64,000 bases of DNA, from contig NZ_CP155079.2 of the NCBI RefSeq assembly GCF_039634365.2, positions 1,860,001 through 1,924,000 on the forward strand, written 5' to 3'. Shown here one piece after another: positions 15,082 to 25,033 of this stretch. The translations under genes were made by a program, and so were the position numbers. The first letter of the stretch is position 1; each line of letters starts with the position of its first letter. The notes beneath the pieces are model-generated. The model saw nothing but the letters and a program-made list of their open reading frames with translations, was not told the DNA's origin and did no database searches. This DNA comes from Mucilaginibacter sp. PAMB04168. GTDB lineage: Bacteria; Bacteroidota; Bacteroidia; Sphingobacteriales; Sphingobacteriaceae.

Positions 15082-17547
15082 ATGTTGAGCAGCCAATATA
15101 CCATACCCGAAGTACAGCAAATTATAGGTGCGTCAGGTACCATCGTACGCGAAAACAACATCAGCATACTGCTTACCGACAGCCGGCAGATCAGCAATGC
15201 GGCGGAGTGCCTTTTCTTTGCATTGCAGGGCCGCCGCGACGGGCACGTGTTTATTGACGAGGCTTACAACCAGGGCGTACGCAATTTTGTGGTGCTGCAA
15301 CAGCCCAGCGGCGAGTACCAGGCAGCCAACTTTTTAATAGTGCCCAACGTGCTGCAGGCGCTGCAAACGCTGGCAGCCTATCATCGCAGCCGTTTCGATT
15401 TACCGGTTATTGGCATTACGGGCAGTAACGGCAAAACCATTGTAAAGGAGTGGCTTTACCAGTTGCTGGCTGCCGATAAAAATATAGTGCGCAACCCCAA
15501 AAGCTACAACTCGCAAATAGGTGTGCCGCTTTCGGTATGGCAAATACAGCAGGATAATGACCTGGGCATCTTTGAAGCGGGCATATCTACCGCAAATGAA
15601 ATGGACGCGCTGCAAGCTATCATTCAGCCCACCATTGGTGTGCTTACCCACCTTGGGTCGGCACATGATGAAGGTTTTGAGAGCATGCACCAAAAAGTAT
15701 TGGAAAAACTGAAGTTGTTTAAAAGTTGCGGTCTGCTTATTCACAACTACGACCAGTTGATGACGTACAAGGCCGATTTGCCGCCGGTTACCACTTTTAC
15801 CTGGAGCCAAAAGTTTAAGGAGGCCGATCTTTACGTGTTCAGTGAAACGGTGATTTCCAAGCGTTTTTACTTGCGGGCACTGTACAAAGGCGAGGAGATT
15901 GAGTGTTTAATACCTTTTTTGGATGAAGCTTCAATAGAAAATGCCATTGTGTGCTGGGCTACCATGCTGGCTATGGATTACAGCGCTGTAGAGGTTGATA
16001 AACGGCTGGAAAACCTGAGCACCGTAAGTATGCGCCTGGAGATGAAAAACGGTATTAACGACTGCTCGGTAATCGACGACTCGTACAACTCCGACATTCG
16101 TTCGCTGGAGATTGCGCTAAAGTTTTTGCAGCAGCAAAATCAGCACAAAGTTAAAACGCTCATCCTTTCAGATATTTTTCAATCGGGCCTGCAGCAGGAT
16201 GTGCTGTACCAGCAGGTGGCCCAAATGATCCAAAACCATCATATTGATAAATTTATTGGGGTAGGAGCGGCCTTGCAGCAGCACCATCAGTATTTTGCCA
16301 ATGTACCGCAAAAGTTTTTTTACGAAAGCACCGGTGATGTGCTGCGTCATCGCAAGGAGATCAATTTCAATAATGAGGCTATTTTAATTAAAGGATCGCG
16401 CAGTTTTGAGTTTGAGCGCATTAGCAGGGCATTGTCGCAAAAGGCGCACGAAACCATGCTGGAGATAAACCTTAATGCCCTGCTGGGCAACCTTAATTTT
16501 TACAAATCCAAACTACAGCCCGGCGTAAAAGTAATGGCCATGGTTAAGGCTTTCTCCTATGGCAGCGGCACTTTTGAGGTAGCCAACATATTGCAATACA
16601 ACAAGGTGGATTACCTGGCTGTAGCTTATATTGACGAGGGTATTGCGTTGCGCCAAGCCGGTATTACACTGCCGTTGATGGTGCTCAACCCCGAGCCATC
16701 AGCTTTTGATAAACTGGTGGAATTTAAGCTGGAACCCGAGATTTATAGCTTTGGCCTGCTGGATAAGTTTGTAAAGTTTGCCAAGCTGCATCACATAAGC
16801 GAATACCCGGTACATATTAAAATTGATACGGGCATGCACCGCCTGGGTTTTGAGGACTTTGAGCTGGAGGCTTTATGCGATCTGCTGGAAGAGAATGCCT
16901 ACATCCGGGTAACGTCCATCTTCTCGCACCTGGTGGCCAGTGACGCAGAGGCGCATGACGACTTTACCCGTAAACAGATCAAACAGTTTAAACAGGCCTT
17001 CGCAACAATTGAGCAGGCGCTGGGCTACCCGGTTATTAAACACATAGCCAACACATCGGCCATTATACGCTGGCCCGATGCCCAGTTTGATATGGTGCGC
17101 CTCGGCATAGGCTTGTACGGCATAGACGCTGCTGTGCCTGAACATTTGAATGGCCTGCAGCCTATTGCTACTTTAAAAACAAGCATATCTCAGGTAAAGC
17201 ATATTACCGCCGGAGAAACTATTGGGTACAACCGCAATGGCAGTTTGCTAAGGGATGGCCGCATAGCCACCGTACGCATTGGCTATGCCGACGGATATTT
17301 ACGTGCTTTTGGTAACGGCGCAGGCAAAATGCTGGTGAAAGGCGTACTGGTGCCTACCGTTGGTAATATTGCCATGGACATGTGTATGATAGATGTAAGT
17401 GCCGTTGAGGTTAAAGAAGGCGATGAGGTAATTGTATTTAATGAGCAGCAAACTATTGAGGATCTGGCTGCGCAAATTGGCACCATACCGTATGAAATTC
17501 TGACCAATATTTCGCAACGCGTAAAAAGAGTGTATTTTTATGAGTAA
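15082..17547 (+). CDS. Bifunctional MurF / alanine racemase fusion
   Basis: An 821-residue fusion typical of Bacteroidota. Residues 1–460 are MurF (UDP-MurNAc-tripeptide–D-Ala-D-Ala ligase): the ATP loop GITGSNGKT lies at about 111–119, followed by NPKSYNSQIGVPLS and DDSYNSDIRSLEIAL. From about 462 (ETMLEINLNALLGNL) an alanine racemase barrel follows: the PLP-binding Lys489 in MVKAFSYGSG, KIDTGMHRLGF, and Tyr716 in GYNRNG. Making D-Ala and using D-Ala-D-Ala in one chain links two steps of peptidoglycan precursor synthesis in the cytoplasm. The ATG at 15082 is preferred because the N-terminus then begins with the MurF fold. DUF502 follows after 14 nt. Confidence 0.95.
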   Translation: MLSSQYTIPEVQQIIGASGTIVRENNISILLTDSRQISNAAECLFFALQGRRDGHVFIDEAYNQGVRNFVVLQQPSGEYQAANFLIVPNVLQALQTLAAYHRSRFDLPVIGITGSNGKTIVKEWLYQLLAADKNIVRNPKSYNSQIGVPLSVWQIQQDNDLGIFEAGISTANEMDALQAIIQPTIGVLTHLGSAHDEGFESMHQKVLEKLKLFKSCGLLIHNYDQLMTYKADLPPVTTFTWSQKFKEADLYVFSETVISKRFYLRALYKGEEIECLIPFLDEASIENAIVCWATMLAMDYSAVEVDKRLENLSTVSMRLEMKNGINDCSVIDDSYNSDIRSLEIALKFLQQQNQHKVKTLILSDIFQSGLQQDVLYQQVAQMIQNHHIDKFIGVGAALQQHHQYFANVPQKFFYESTGDVLRHRKEINFNNEAILIKGSRSFEFERISRALSQKAHETMLEINLNALLGNLNFYKSKLQPGVKVMAMVKAFSYGSGTFEVANILQYNKVDYLAVAYIDEGIALRQAGITLPLMVLNPEPSAFDKLVEFKLEPEIYSFGLLDKFVKFAKLHHISEYPVHIKIDTGMHRLGFEDFELEALCDLLEENAYIRVTSIFSHLVASDAEAHDDFTRKQIKQFKQAFATIEQALGYPVIKHIANTSAIIRWPDAQFDMVRLGIGLYGIDAAVPEHLNGLQPIATLKTSISQVKHITAGETIGYNRNGSLLRDGRIATVRIGYADGYLRAFGNGAGKMLVKGVLVPTVGNIAMDMCMIDVSAVEVKEGDEVIVFNEQQTIEDLAAQIGTIPYEILTNISQRVKRVYFYE

Positions 17548-17561
17548 AATTGCAGCTGGTT

Positions 17562-18158
17562 ATGAACGGTATAGCTCGCATACTCCTTAGATACTTTGTA
17601 AAAGGCATGTTAGTGGTGGTGCCCCTGGGCGCTGCCTGTTTCCTGATTTTTTGGGCGGTTTCCAGTTTAGACAATGCCCTTAACCTGAGCGATGTGCTTT
17701 GGGTAAACCCTAAAACAGGCAAGGCCCTTTATATTCCGGGCCTGGGTATTTTAACCGTGCTGGTTATCATTATGATTGCCGGCGTGCTGGTTACCAATGT
17801 TATTACCGATCCTATCAAGGGCTGGTTTTCTTACTGGCTTAACCGTTTGCCTTTGTTTAAGTTTCTGTATTCATCAATCAAAGATTTAACCGAAGCTTTT
17901 GTGGGCGAAGAAAAGAAGTTTAATGAACCGGTATTGGTGGAGGTAGGCTCTAACGGACTGAAAAAGATCGGTTTCCTCACCCATAAGGATATGACCGTAC
18001 TCGGCCTCCCCGGCGATGTTGCGGTTTACTTTCCGTATTCTTATTCCTTTGCCGGCCAGGTAGTTATTGTGCCGGCCAGTAAAGTAACGCCCATTAACAA
18101 AAGCGCTGCCGAAATGATGAAGTTTGTGATTTCGGGTGGGGTTACTGAGTTGGAGTAG
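17562..18158 (+). CDS. DUF502 membrane protein
   Basis: A 198-residue protein with two membrane segments (about 8–35 and 60–85) and a soluble C-terminal half. The pattern GMLVVVPLGA, LPLFKFLYSSIKDL and DVAVYFPYSYSFAGQVVIVP matches DUF502, a family found in bacteria and plants (LIKE COV) with no known biochemical role. The ATG at 17562 is preferred over TTG at 17550. It probably shares a transcript with murF-alr, 14 nt upstream, which hints at an envelope role. Confidence 0.85.
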   Translation: MNGIARILLRYFVKGMLVVVPLGAACFLIFWAVSSLDNALNLSDVLWVNPKTGKALYIPGLGILTVLVIIMIAGVLVTNVITDPIKGWFSYWLNRLPLFKFLYSSIKDLTEAFVGEEKKFNEPVLVEVGSNGLKKIGFLTHKDMTVLGLPGDVAVYFPYSYSFAGQVVIVPASKVTPINKSAAEMMKFVISGGVTELE

Positions 18159-18189
18159 AAGGTGAGGCAAAAGCTGCCGTTACACATGC

Positions 18190-18450
18190 ACAAATACTTA
18201 TGTCATTGCGAAGAACGAAGTAATCTTTGCGGAGAGCAGTTTCGTCTGAGCTCATTATGAGGGCCTGTGTTTTGCCAAACTCGTTTCAGTGCTTATAAAC
18301 TCTCTTCGTCTACTCATTGCCGGAGAGGCTACTTCTTTTGGCATAGCCCCAAAAGAAGCAAAAGTGCCTAGCCAGCACAATCCCTGCCAGCGCTGCAGGC
18401 CATAATCCCGGCCGGGTGCGCTGGCAGCCCAACGCTTCTTAACAGTAGCT
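18190..18450. repeat. Dispersed intergenic repeat material, two types
   Basis: Between the DUF502 gene and the receptor gene there is no gene. TGTCATTGCGAAGAACGAAG (from about 18200) belongs to a repeat motif I recall as very common between genes in Bacteroidota. A second element contains a perfect 10-bp inverted repeat (CTTCTTTTGG at 18332–18341 with its complement at 18349–18358) inside GC-rich DNA that yields a spurious Trp- and Arg-rich minus-strand frame. Both look like REP-type intergenic elements. That they recur elsewhere in the genome is recollection, not shown here. Confidence 0.5.
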
Positions 18451-18497
18451 TTGCTTCGCAACTGCTATTATTTTTAAATTCCCGTTCAGACACCCAC

Positions 18498-21233
18498 TTA
18501 CTTCGTGCTCATTTTATTAAACTTTACCATATAGGTGAGCAAAAAGTAGCGTTTAAGGATCTGGTTCTGGCTATCTACAATGGAGTTAGCGCCGCTGTAA
18601 CGGTAGGCGCTTATATTTTGGTCGAGCATATCGTAGCAGGAGAGCTTAATTTCACCGCGGTCTTTTTTCAGCATCAGCACGGCTACGCTCAGGTTAAGCA
18701 TGTTTACGCTTTTCTGAAAACCGGCACTGGCCAGCGGATTGTAGCTGTAGCTGTAAACGCCCTCCCAGTACATGCGCTTGGGCCACCGCACGGTAAAGCG
18801 GTTGTCGGCGCTATGGCTTACAAACTTCACGCTCGCAAAATCAACGCCCGAGTACGTGGTTGTTTGCGGACGGGCTGAGTATGATGAGTTTAACTGTACG
18901 ATTTCTTTCCAGCCCAGGTTGATGCCTTGCGTGAAGCCTAAATACAGGTTGTTTTGGAACCCTTCATCCTGGTTGAGTATAAAAAAGTTTCGGGCACTAC
19001 TAAAGTAAGCAGATGAACTGATGTTGAATTGCCAGGTTTTAGAAGTTTTGAATGTTTTGTTTACGCCCACATTGCCGTTTACATTACGCCTGCCGTTACG
19101 ATTAACCGGCGTGTTAGCGCTCGCACCTTCGGGTGTTAATTGCGTTACCGATGTTACACTGTTCTCCTCAAAACTACTGTTCAGGTAGCTGTAAATGTTT
19201 AATTGCGATTGCGGATAATACTTGTAGAAATTTACCGAAACTGAGTGCCTGCGGGTAGGCTTCAACAAAGGGTTGCCTGTAAAACGGTAAAGCTGTGAAC
19301 TTTGTATAGTAATGGGTTGCAAATTGTATACAGATGGCTGGCTTACGCTAGAGCTGTAGCTTAACGAGGAGTTACCTATCCGCAAACGTGCCGATGGAAG
19401 CCAGTTTAAGTAATATTGGTTCAAATCTGGAACGTTTTTGTGGAAGCGGTTAAGTATCTGCAGCCACTCAGCGGTAACACCTGCATCAACAGATACTTTT
19501 TTATTGAACTTGAAATTCAGGTTAGCCTTGCCACTTTCGGTCCATTGGTAACGGTCAAGGTCAGAGCTTTGGCTTTCCAGGTAAAGGCTGTACTCTCCGG
19601 TTTGCAGGTTTTGATCAAATGTTTGTTGCAAGCGGCCATTGCGAATAAAGCCACCGCTGGCGGTAACATCGCCGGTGAGCTTTTTACTTAGCGGATAACG
19701 GAAGGCTACACTCAGGCTGGCGTTGGTATTACGCGAATTAACATCAATAAGCCGCCGTAGCTGTTCAGACTTTACGGTTGATGTTTGGGAGATGAGATCG
19801 AGGTTGTTGATGTTGCTGGATAGGTCGGGGCTTATGTTAAGGGAGTGATTAACATTAAGTGACGCCGATGAGCCATACCTTTTTCCCAATTTATGATAAT
19901 AGCTAAAATTGTGTTGAAACTGCATGCGGCTGCCATCATTACTGTTGTTTCCAATACTTTGGTTAAGCGGGTTTAAGTAATTGTAACGGTTAGACGTATT
20001 ATCGTACCGGTTAAAGTTATTCGCAAAGTTGAGCTTAGGCGTATACCTGAAATTAGTGCTGTCATTCGGATTCCAAACCACCAAACCGTTTACGTTATGT
20101 TTGTTGGTATTGGTAAGCGTATTATTATTGGTTAAAGTGAATAAGGTATCGGTAGGGAAATTTTGCTGATTTAATGATGTGCTGATATTGGTAACCTTCG
20201 AATTGTTGAAGAAGTATAACAGGTTCAACTTTAGTTTTTTACCATAATCATTGTTCAGGTTTAATCCAGCAGAAATTACCTTCTCGATACCACCGTTCCA
20301 GTTGTTACCACCTACGCCCACGCTGCCGTTATAAAGCGCATCCTCGCCACTGCGGTCAAAACCACCGTATTGCGAAAGGTCATTGTCTGAAAAGCCGGTA
20401 CGGTTAAGGTTGTTGCCCACACCTATAAAACTCGTTTGCAGGGTATCCCTGAACATATTGAACAAGCCGCCCGATTCAAACCTTTCGCGGCTGCCGCCGC
20501 CTGCGTACATTTTACCAAATACGCTTTTCTTTAACGCCTTTTTAAACTTTAGATTGATGATCTTACTTACATTGGCCTCTTCGATTAAATGGTCGGGGTC
20601 GTTTTCGCGGTCATCAAATATCTGTACCTTATCTAATAGCGACACGTCAATGTTTTTAGAGGCAACGCGCGGGTCGTTCGCAAAAAATTCTTTGCCGTCT
20701 ATAGTTATTTTAGATATAGCTTTACCGTTTACTTTAATGCTGCCGTCAAAATCAACCTGTACGCCGGGCAGTCGTTTTAACAATTCCTCAACCACTGCAT
20801 TAGGTCTTACTTTAAAGGCAGCCACATTAAATTCAACCGTGTCTTTTTTTATTACAATGGCCTGCCTTTGTGCGGTGACTGTCACTTCGCCCAGCATTTT
20901 GCCTTCCGGGCGCATAATAATGTTGCCAAGGTTAAGTGTATCCCCCTGTTTCAGCGTAACCACTTTACCAAAATTGGCGTAACCTACATAAGAGGCAATT
21001 ACGGCTATAGGCTTACCAGATGGCAGGTTATATAAAGCAAATTTTCCGGTTTTATTGGTAACGGTATAAGATACAAAGGATGAATCTTTCAGATCGGTGA
21101 TGCCAATGGTTACCATTTCCATAGGTTTCTTACCGGTCGAATCGACAATGGTCCCTTTAACGTGCGACTTGTTTTGAGCAAAGACGCTCCCCAGGCATAA
21201 GACCAGTATGGCCGTCAGGAAAAATTTGTTCAT
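18498..21233 (-). CDS. Outer-membrane beta-barrel receptor with carboxypeptidase-like plug cap
   Basis: A 911-residue exported protein. Signal peptide 1–19; residues 22–110 form a carboxypeptidase-regulatory-like domain (HVKGTIVDSTGKKPMEMVTI); residues 115–215 resemble a TonB-receptor plug (VRPNAVVEELLKRLPGVQVD); the rest is a long beta-barrel with many Asn-rich strands. It fits the 'outer membrane beta-barrel family protein' class of Bacteroidota rather than SusC. The substrate is unknown. No TonB box is evident. It is monocistronic; the downstream side is the repeat region. Confidence 0.88.
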   Translation of the reverse strand: MNKFFLTAILVLCLGSVFAQNKSHVKGTIVDSTGKKPMEMVTIGITDLKDSSFVSYTVTNKTGKFALYNLPSGKPIAVIASYVGYANFGKVVTLKQGDTLNLGNIIMRPEGKMLGEVTVTAQRQAIVIKKDTVEFNVAAFKVRPNAVVEELLKRLPGVQVDFDGSIKVNGKAISKITIDGKEFFANDPRVASKNIDVSLLDKVQIFDDRENDPDHLIEEANVSKIINLKFKKALKKSVFGKMYAGGGSRERFESGGLFNMFRDTLQTSFIGVGNNLNRTGFSDNDLSQYGGFDRSGEDALYNGSVGVGGNNWNGGIEKVISAGLNLNNDYGKKLKLNLLYFFNNSKVTNISTSLNQQNFPTDTLFTLTNNNTLTNTNKHNVNGLVVWNPNDSTNFRYTPKLNFANNFNRYDNTSNRYNYLNPLNQSIGNNSNDGSRMQFQHNFSYYHKLGKRYGSSASLNVNHSLNISPDLSSNINNLDLISQTSTVKSEQLRRLIDVNSRNTNASLSVAFRYPLSKKLTGDVTASGGFIRNGRLQQTFDQNLQTGEYSLYLESQSSDLDRYQWTESGKANLNFKFNKKVSVDAGVTAEWLQILNRFHKNVPDLNQYYLNWLPSARLRIGNSSLSYSSSVSQPSVYNLQPITIQSSQLYRFTGNPLLKPTRRHSVSVNFYKYYPQSQLNIYSYLNSSFEENSVTSVTQLTPEGASANTPVNRNGRRNVNGNVGVNKTFKTSKTWQFNISSSAYFSSARNFFILNQDEGFQNNLYLGFTQGINLGWKEIVQLNSSYSARPQTTTYSGVDFASVKFVSHSADNRFTVRWPKRMYWEGVYSYSYNPLASAGFQKSVNMLNLSVAVLMLKKDRGEIKLSCYDMLDQNISAYRYSGANSIVDSQNQILKRYFLLTYMVKFNKMSTK

Positions 21234-21612
21234 TAAAATTGTGTAAGTAAGGTTGTAAGGAATCTGAATGTTGGCTAAATATATTGAAAAACTTCAACAT
21301 CAATCTGATGATGTTCGCCCGTTAACATAATTTAACTAACGTGTCGGCTATTTGCCGCTTAAATGCCGTAGCAGAGATGGTTGGAAAATTAAGATTAGTA
21401 AGCTTAACTGTTTGTTTTATAATTGCCGGCGTGGTGAGGCAGCCTGAGTAGCGTTGGCTGTAAATAAAATTTATAAGGGTTGCACATCGCTTAAAACAGT
21501 TAAAAAAATAAAAATCGATACTCTAATTAGCGCCATTTTGGTTTACAGCATCGACCTAAAAATTAGCGCTTTAACTGCCAATTAATCAGCAAATTTTCTT
21601 TATTTTGCGGTT
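21234..21612. other. Divergent intergenic region, no gene seen
   Basis: It lies between the divergent receptor and MFS genes. I see no tRNA, convincing hairpin or coding frame. It should hold promoters for both sides, but only a poor match (TTTATTTTG, 21598–21606) precedes the MFS start. AATTAGCGC occurs twice (about 21526 and 21562) as a 36-nt-spaced direct repeat. Confidence 0.4.
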
Positions 21613-22857
21613 ATGGACCAACCTGCACAACCTAAACGCGAGGCTGCCTTAGGCTTTATCTTTATCACTTTATTAATCGACATTACCGGTTTTGGTATTG
21701 TAATTCCTGTATTTCCAGACCTGATCGGTCACCTCATACATAACAGCAATTTAAGTGATGCTGCCGTTTATGGTGGCTGGCTAACCTTTGCCTATTCAGT
21801 TATGCAATTTTTGTTTGCGCCGGTACTGGGCAACCTGAGCGATAGGTACGGCCGGCGGCCGGTACTGCTGGGCTCACTACTGGGTTTTGCTATCGACTAT
21901 ACTTTTCTGGCTTTTGCACCCAGCATTTGGTGGTTGTTTGTTGGCCGCATTATAGCCGGTATTACCGGCGCAAGTTTTACTACCGCATCTGCCTACATTG
22001 CCGATGTGAGCACACCCGAAAAACGTGCGCAAAATTTTGGCATCATTGGGGCAGCGTTTGGTATAGGGTTTATTGTTGGTCCGGTATTGGGCGGAATTTT
22101 AGGAAATTACAGCACCAAACTGCCGTTTTTGGCTGCCGCTGGCCTAGCTATATTGAATGCCATTTACGGTTATTTTATTTTACCCGAATCTTTATCGAAA
22201 GAAAACCGCCGGCCGTTTGAATGGCGAAGGGCTAACCCCATAGGCTCATTAATGCAATTAAAAAAATACCCGGCCATTAGTGGCTTAATTGCTTCACTAA
22301 TATTAATATACATAGCGGCCCATGCGGTACAAAGCACCTGGACCTATTTTACTATGGAACGCTTTAGCTGGAGCAAATCCTTAGTAGGATACTCACTGGG
22401 TTTTGTGGGCTTGCTCTCTGGTTTAGTGCAGGGACTGTTGATACGTGTAACCATCCCTAAATTGGGCCAAAAAAAGAGTATTGTACTGGGCTTGTTGTTG
22501 TACAGCATAGGTTTGTTCCTGTTTGCATTTGCCAATCAAAGCTGGATGATGTTTGGTATACTGGTGCCTTATTGCCTGGGCGGCATTGCAGGGCCTGCAT
22601 TGCAAGGCTTAATTAGTAACCAAATACCGGCTAACGAGCAGGGCGAGCTGCAAGGCGGCTTAACCAGTTTAATGAGTGTAACCTCCATCATCGGCCCACC
22701 ATTAATGACCACGTTGTTTGCCTGGTTTACCAGTAAAAGTGCGCCGGTTCAATTTCCCGGAGCGCCATTTTTAATGGGTGCTGTGCTAATGTTATTGAGT
22801 ACATTCCTTGCTTTGCGCAGCTTTAAACGGGCACGTGTTAGTACAGTAAAAGCCTAA
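21613..22857 (+). CDS. MFS drug transporter, TetA-like (first of two paralogues)
   Basis: A 414-residue, 12-helix inner-membrane antiporter. Motif A is [19 protein letters not shown]; motif C-like [15 protein letters not shown] lies in helix 5. The start [18 protein letters not shown] is characteristic of the TCR/Tet group of drug:H+ antiporters. The second paralogue (23573–24832) shares long stretches of identical residues, so this is a tandem duplication with a signal peptidase gene inserted between. Substrate range cannot be inferred. Confidence 0.9.
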   Translation: MDQPAQPKREAALGFIFITLLIDITGFGIVIPVFPDLIGHLIHNSNLSDAAVYGGWLTFAYSVMQFLFAPVLGNLSDRYGRRPVLLGSLLGFAIDYTFLAFAPSIWWLFVGRIIAGITGASFTTASAYIADVSTPEKRAQNFGIIGAAFGIGFIVGPVLGGILGNYSTKLPFLAAAGLAILNAIYGYFILPESLSKENRRPFEWRRANPIGSLMQLKKYPAISGLIASLILIYIAAHAVQSTWTYFTMERFSWSKSLVGYSLGFVGLLSGLVQGLLIRVTIPKLGQKKSIVLGLLLYSIGLFLFAFANQSWMMFGILVPYCLGGIAGPALQGLISNQIPANEQGELQGGLTSLMSVTSIIGPPLMTTLFAWFTSKSAPVQFPGAPFLMGAVLMLLSTFLALRSFKRARVSTVKA

Positions 22858-22864
22858 CCCTGGT

Positions 22865-23527
22865 ATGAAAATATTTATTGCACTGCTGTTGTTTTGCGGC
22901 GTTTTATTTGCTGGCTTTGTAGGGATGCGTTACACTAACGCACTCAACTGGTACTATGTTACAACCGAATCGAGCGAACCTACTTTTAAGGCAGGTAACA
23001 TTGTTTTTGTATCACGTTTTAAGAAACCGCAGCCCGGTAGTTACATATGCTACAAGGGGCCAGGGGGATCAATTTATACGCATCGCTGCGTAGCCATAGC
23101 TAAAGATATTATCGAGCTTCGGGACGGCAACTTGTATCGGAACGGCAAATTCATAAATGAGCCCTATACGGCAAGTGAATATCTGATTGCAAACAGCAAG
23201 GCAGATAGTTTGGCCATGTATTTTGACCGCGCCGGTAAAACACTTACTTCCAGGGATAGCGCCTTCTCGGGCGTTAGTTTAAGTAACCAAGAATTAAAGA
23301 TGCTGCACTTAACCGGTTTACAAAGACTAGTAAGCGCCAAAGGATTTGTAAATGAAGGCTTGTACAAACCTTTTGTGAAAGCCGGATATAATGAAGATAA
23401 TTTTGGGCCGGTTACCGTACCAGCAAACAGTTGTTTTGTGTTAGGAGATAACCGGCATTGGGCCATGGATTCGAGATACCTTGGGTTTATTACCGCCGAT
23501 ATGCTAATTGGAACCGTACTTAACTAA
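22865..23527 (+). CDS. S26-family signal peptidase with Ser/His instead of Ser/Lys
   Basis: A 220-residue protein with one N-terminal membrane segment (2–20). The catalytic Ser36 lies in TESSEPTFKAG (canonical SMEPT), and the C-terminal box GDNRHWAMDSRYLGFI is of the bacterial type-I signal peptidase kind. In the box that normally carries the general-base Lys (YIKRV), the sequence reads YTHRCVAI, so His73 replaces Lys. Ser/His dyads are known in Sec11/SipW-type peptidases, but those lack the bacterial GDNR box. A 70-residue insert separates the boxes. It lies 7 nt after the first MFS gene and 45 nt before the second, so it is probably co-transcribed. Confidence 0.82.
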   Translation: MKIFIALLLFCGVLFAGFVGMRYTNALNWYYVTTESSEPTFKAGNIVFVSRFKKPQPGSYICYKGPGGSIYTHRCVAIAKDIIELRDGNLYRNGKFINEPYTASEYLIANSKADSLAMYFDRAGKTLTSRDSAFSGVSLSNQELKMLHLTGLQRLVSAKGFVNEGLYKPFVKAGYNEDNFGPVTVPANSCFVLGDNRHWAMDSRYLGFITADMLIGTVLN

Positions 23528-23572
23528 AACAATTTTGGCACAAAGCCTTTTAACAGGTGTTACTTTTTTTAC

Positions 23573-24832
23573 ATGAGCGAGGAAACCAAGCATAAGCGCC
23601 CGGCAGCACTAAGTTTTATATTTATTACGGTATTGATTGATACCCTTGGTTTAGGCGTTATCATCCCGGTTCTGCCCAAATTGCTGGAGACACTCGGAGA
23701 CTACAATACCAGTATGGCCACCCAAATTAATGGGTACCTGACCTTTGTTTACGCACTCATGCAGTTTGTATTTTCATCGGTGCTGGGCAATTTAAGCGAT
23801 AGGTATGGCCGCCGGCCTGTATTGCTCATATCAATGGTGGGCTTTGGGATTGATTACGCCCTGATGGCTTTTGCACCCAGTGTGTTCTGGCTTTTTGTTG
23901 GCCGAATCATTGCGGGTATTGCAGGCGCCAGCACTACCACGGCTACCGCCTACATAGCCGACGTAAGCACGGGCGATAACCGTGCTGCCAACTTTGGCCT
24001 AATTGGGGCAGCTACTGGCTTAGGCTTTATTATGGGTATTGGTTTGGGCGGATACCTGGGCGAGGTAGGTTTACGCATTCCGTTTATGGCGGCAGCCGGT
24101 TTGGCGTTGCTTAATGCTTTATACGGATTTTTTGTATTGCCCGAATCCTTGTCGGTTGAAAACCGCCGCCCGTTTGACTGGAGCAGGGCAAACCCAATTG
24201 GTGCACTCAAGCGCTTAACGATGTACCCTGCTATTGCCGGGTTAATAAGTGCTTTCAGTTTAGTTTATATTGCCTCAAAAGCGGTTGAAAGTGTACTTGC
24301 CTTCTTCCTGGTCGAGAAGTTTAAGTGGAGCATGAGCAGCATAAGCAGCCTGGGTATTTTCATTGGCGTGTTGCTGATTGCCATACAAGGCGGGCTAATC
24401 CGTATCATCATTCCTAAGTTAGGGCAGCAACGCAGCATTGTGTTCGGCTTGCTGTTTTACGCTATTGGTTTGGCGCTTATTGCCTTTGCTAACCAAGGCT
24501 GGTTAATGTATGTGTACATGATTCCGTATTGCCTGGGCGGTATATCGGGCCCTGCACTACAAGGCCTAATTACCAGCAAAGTTGAGCCTAATGAACAAGG
24601 CGAATTGCAGGGTGGATTAAACAGTTTGTTAAGTATAACCACTGTCATTGGTCCGCTGCTGATGAGCAGTTTGTTTGCTCATTTCACTAATCCCAAAACC
24701 TCATCCATTTACTTCCCCGGCGCACCTTATCTGTTAGGCGCAATTTTGATGCTTATTAGTACGGTCATTGCTATCAGGAGCTTTAAACGAACTAACGCTA
24801 ACCACCCCGCCTTAGATAGCGGCGTGAAGTAA
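23573..24832 (+). CDS. MFS drug transporter, TetA-like (second paralogue)
   Basis: A 419-residue, 12-helix transporter very similar to the one at 21613–22857 (shared [32 protein letters not shown]-like and EQGELQGGL segments). It carries motif A and the Tet-type start VLIDTLGLGVIIPVLPKLL. It ends the three-gene MFS–signal peptidase–MFS unit, which is closed by a strong terminator. Retention of both copies suggests different substrates or dosage, but nothing in the sequence tells which. Confidence 0.9.
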   Translation: MSEETKHKRPAALSFIFITVLIDTLGLGVIIPVLPKLLETLGDYNTSMATQINGYLTFVYALMQFVFSSVLGNLSDRYGRRPVLLISMVGFGIDYALMAFAPSVFWLFVGRIIAGIAGASTTTATAYIADVSTGDNRAANFGLIGAATGLGFIMGIGLGGYLGEVGLRIPFMAAAGLALLNALYGFFVLPESLSVENRRPFDWSRANPIGALKRLTMYPAIAGLISAFSLVYIASKAVESVLAFFLVEKFKWSMSSISSLGIFIGVLLIAIQGGLIRIIIPKLGQQRSIVFGLLFYAIGLALIAFANQGWLMYVYMIPYCLGGISGPALQGLITSKVEPNEQGELQGGLNSLLSITTVIGPLLMSSLFAHFTNPKTSSIYFPGAPYLLGAILMLISTVIAIRSFKRTNANHPALDSGVK

Positions 24833-24937
24833 AGATGGTATGAGGTCAAAGAATTCTCTTTCGGATGTCTGTACATTATCGTTCGACAGCTATATAGCCG
24901 GAGCGATAAATAAAAATGCTCAGGATGAGTTAATAAA

Positions 24938-24975
24938 AAAAAGGGCTGGTGAATATCACCAGCCCTTTTTATGCG
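24938..24975. terminator. Bidirectional terminator between the MFS and LOG genes
   Basis: A 15-bp perfect stem (24938–24952 with 24956–24970), loop ATA, with A-rich and T-rich flanks. It separates two convergent units and should work in both directions. Confidence 0.9.
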
Positions 24976-25033
24976 CTAATTAAAGTACTTAGTGTAACTC
25001 AATCCTCGCTCTTGTAACTTCAAACAGCAATAA

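Noticed and set aside
18255..18461. Minus-strand frame of 68 codons rich in Trp and Arg
   Set aside because: It lies in inverted-repeat-rich intergenic DNA, has no domain-like pattern, and resembles the spurious proteins often predicted from dispersed repeats in Bacteroidota.
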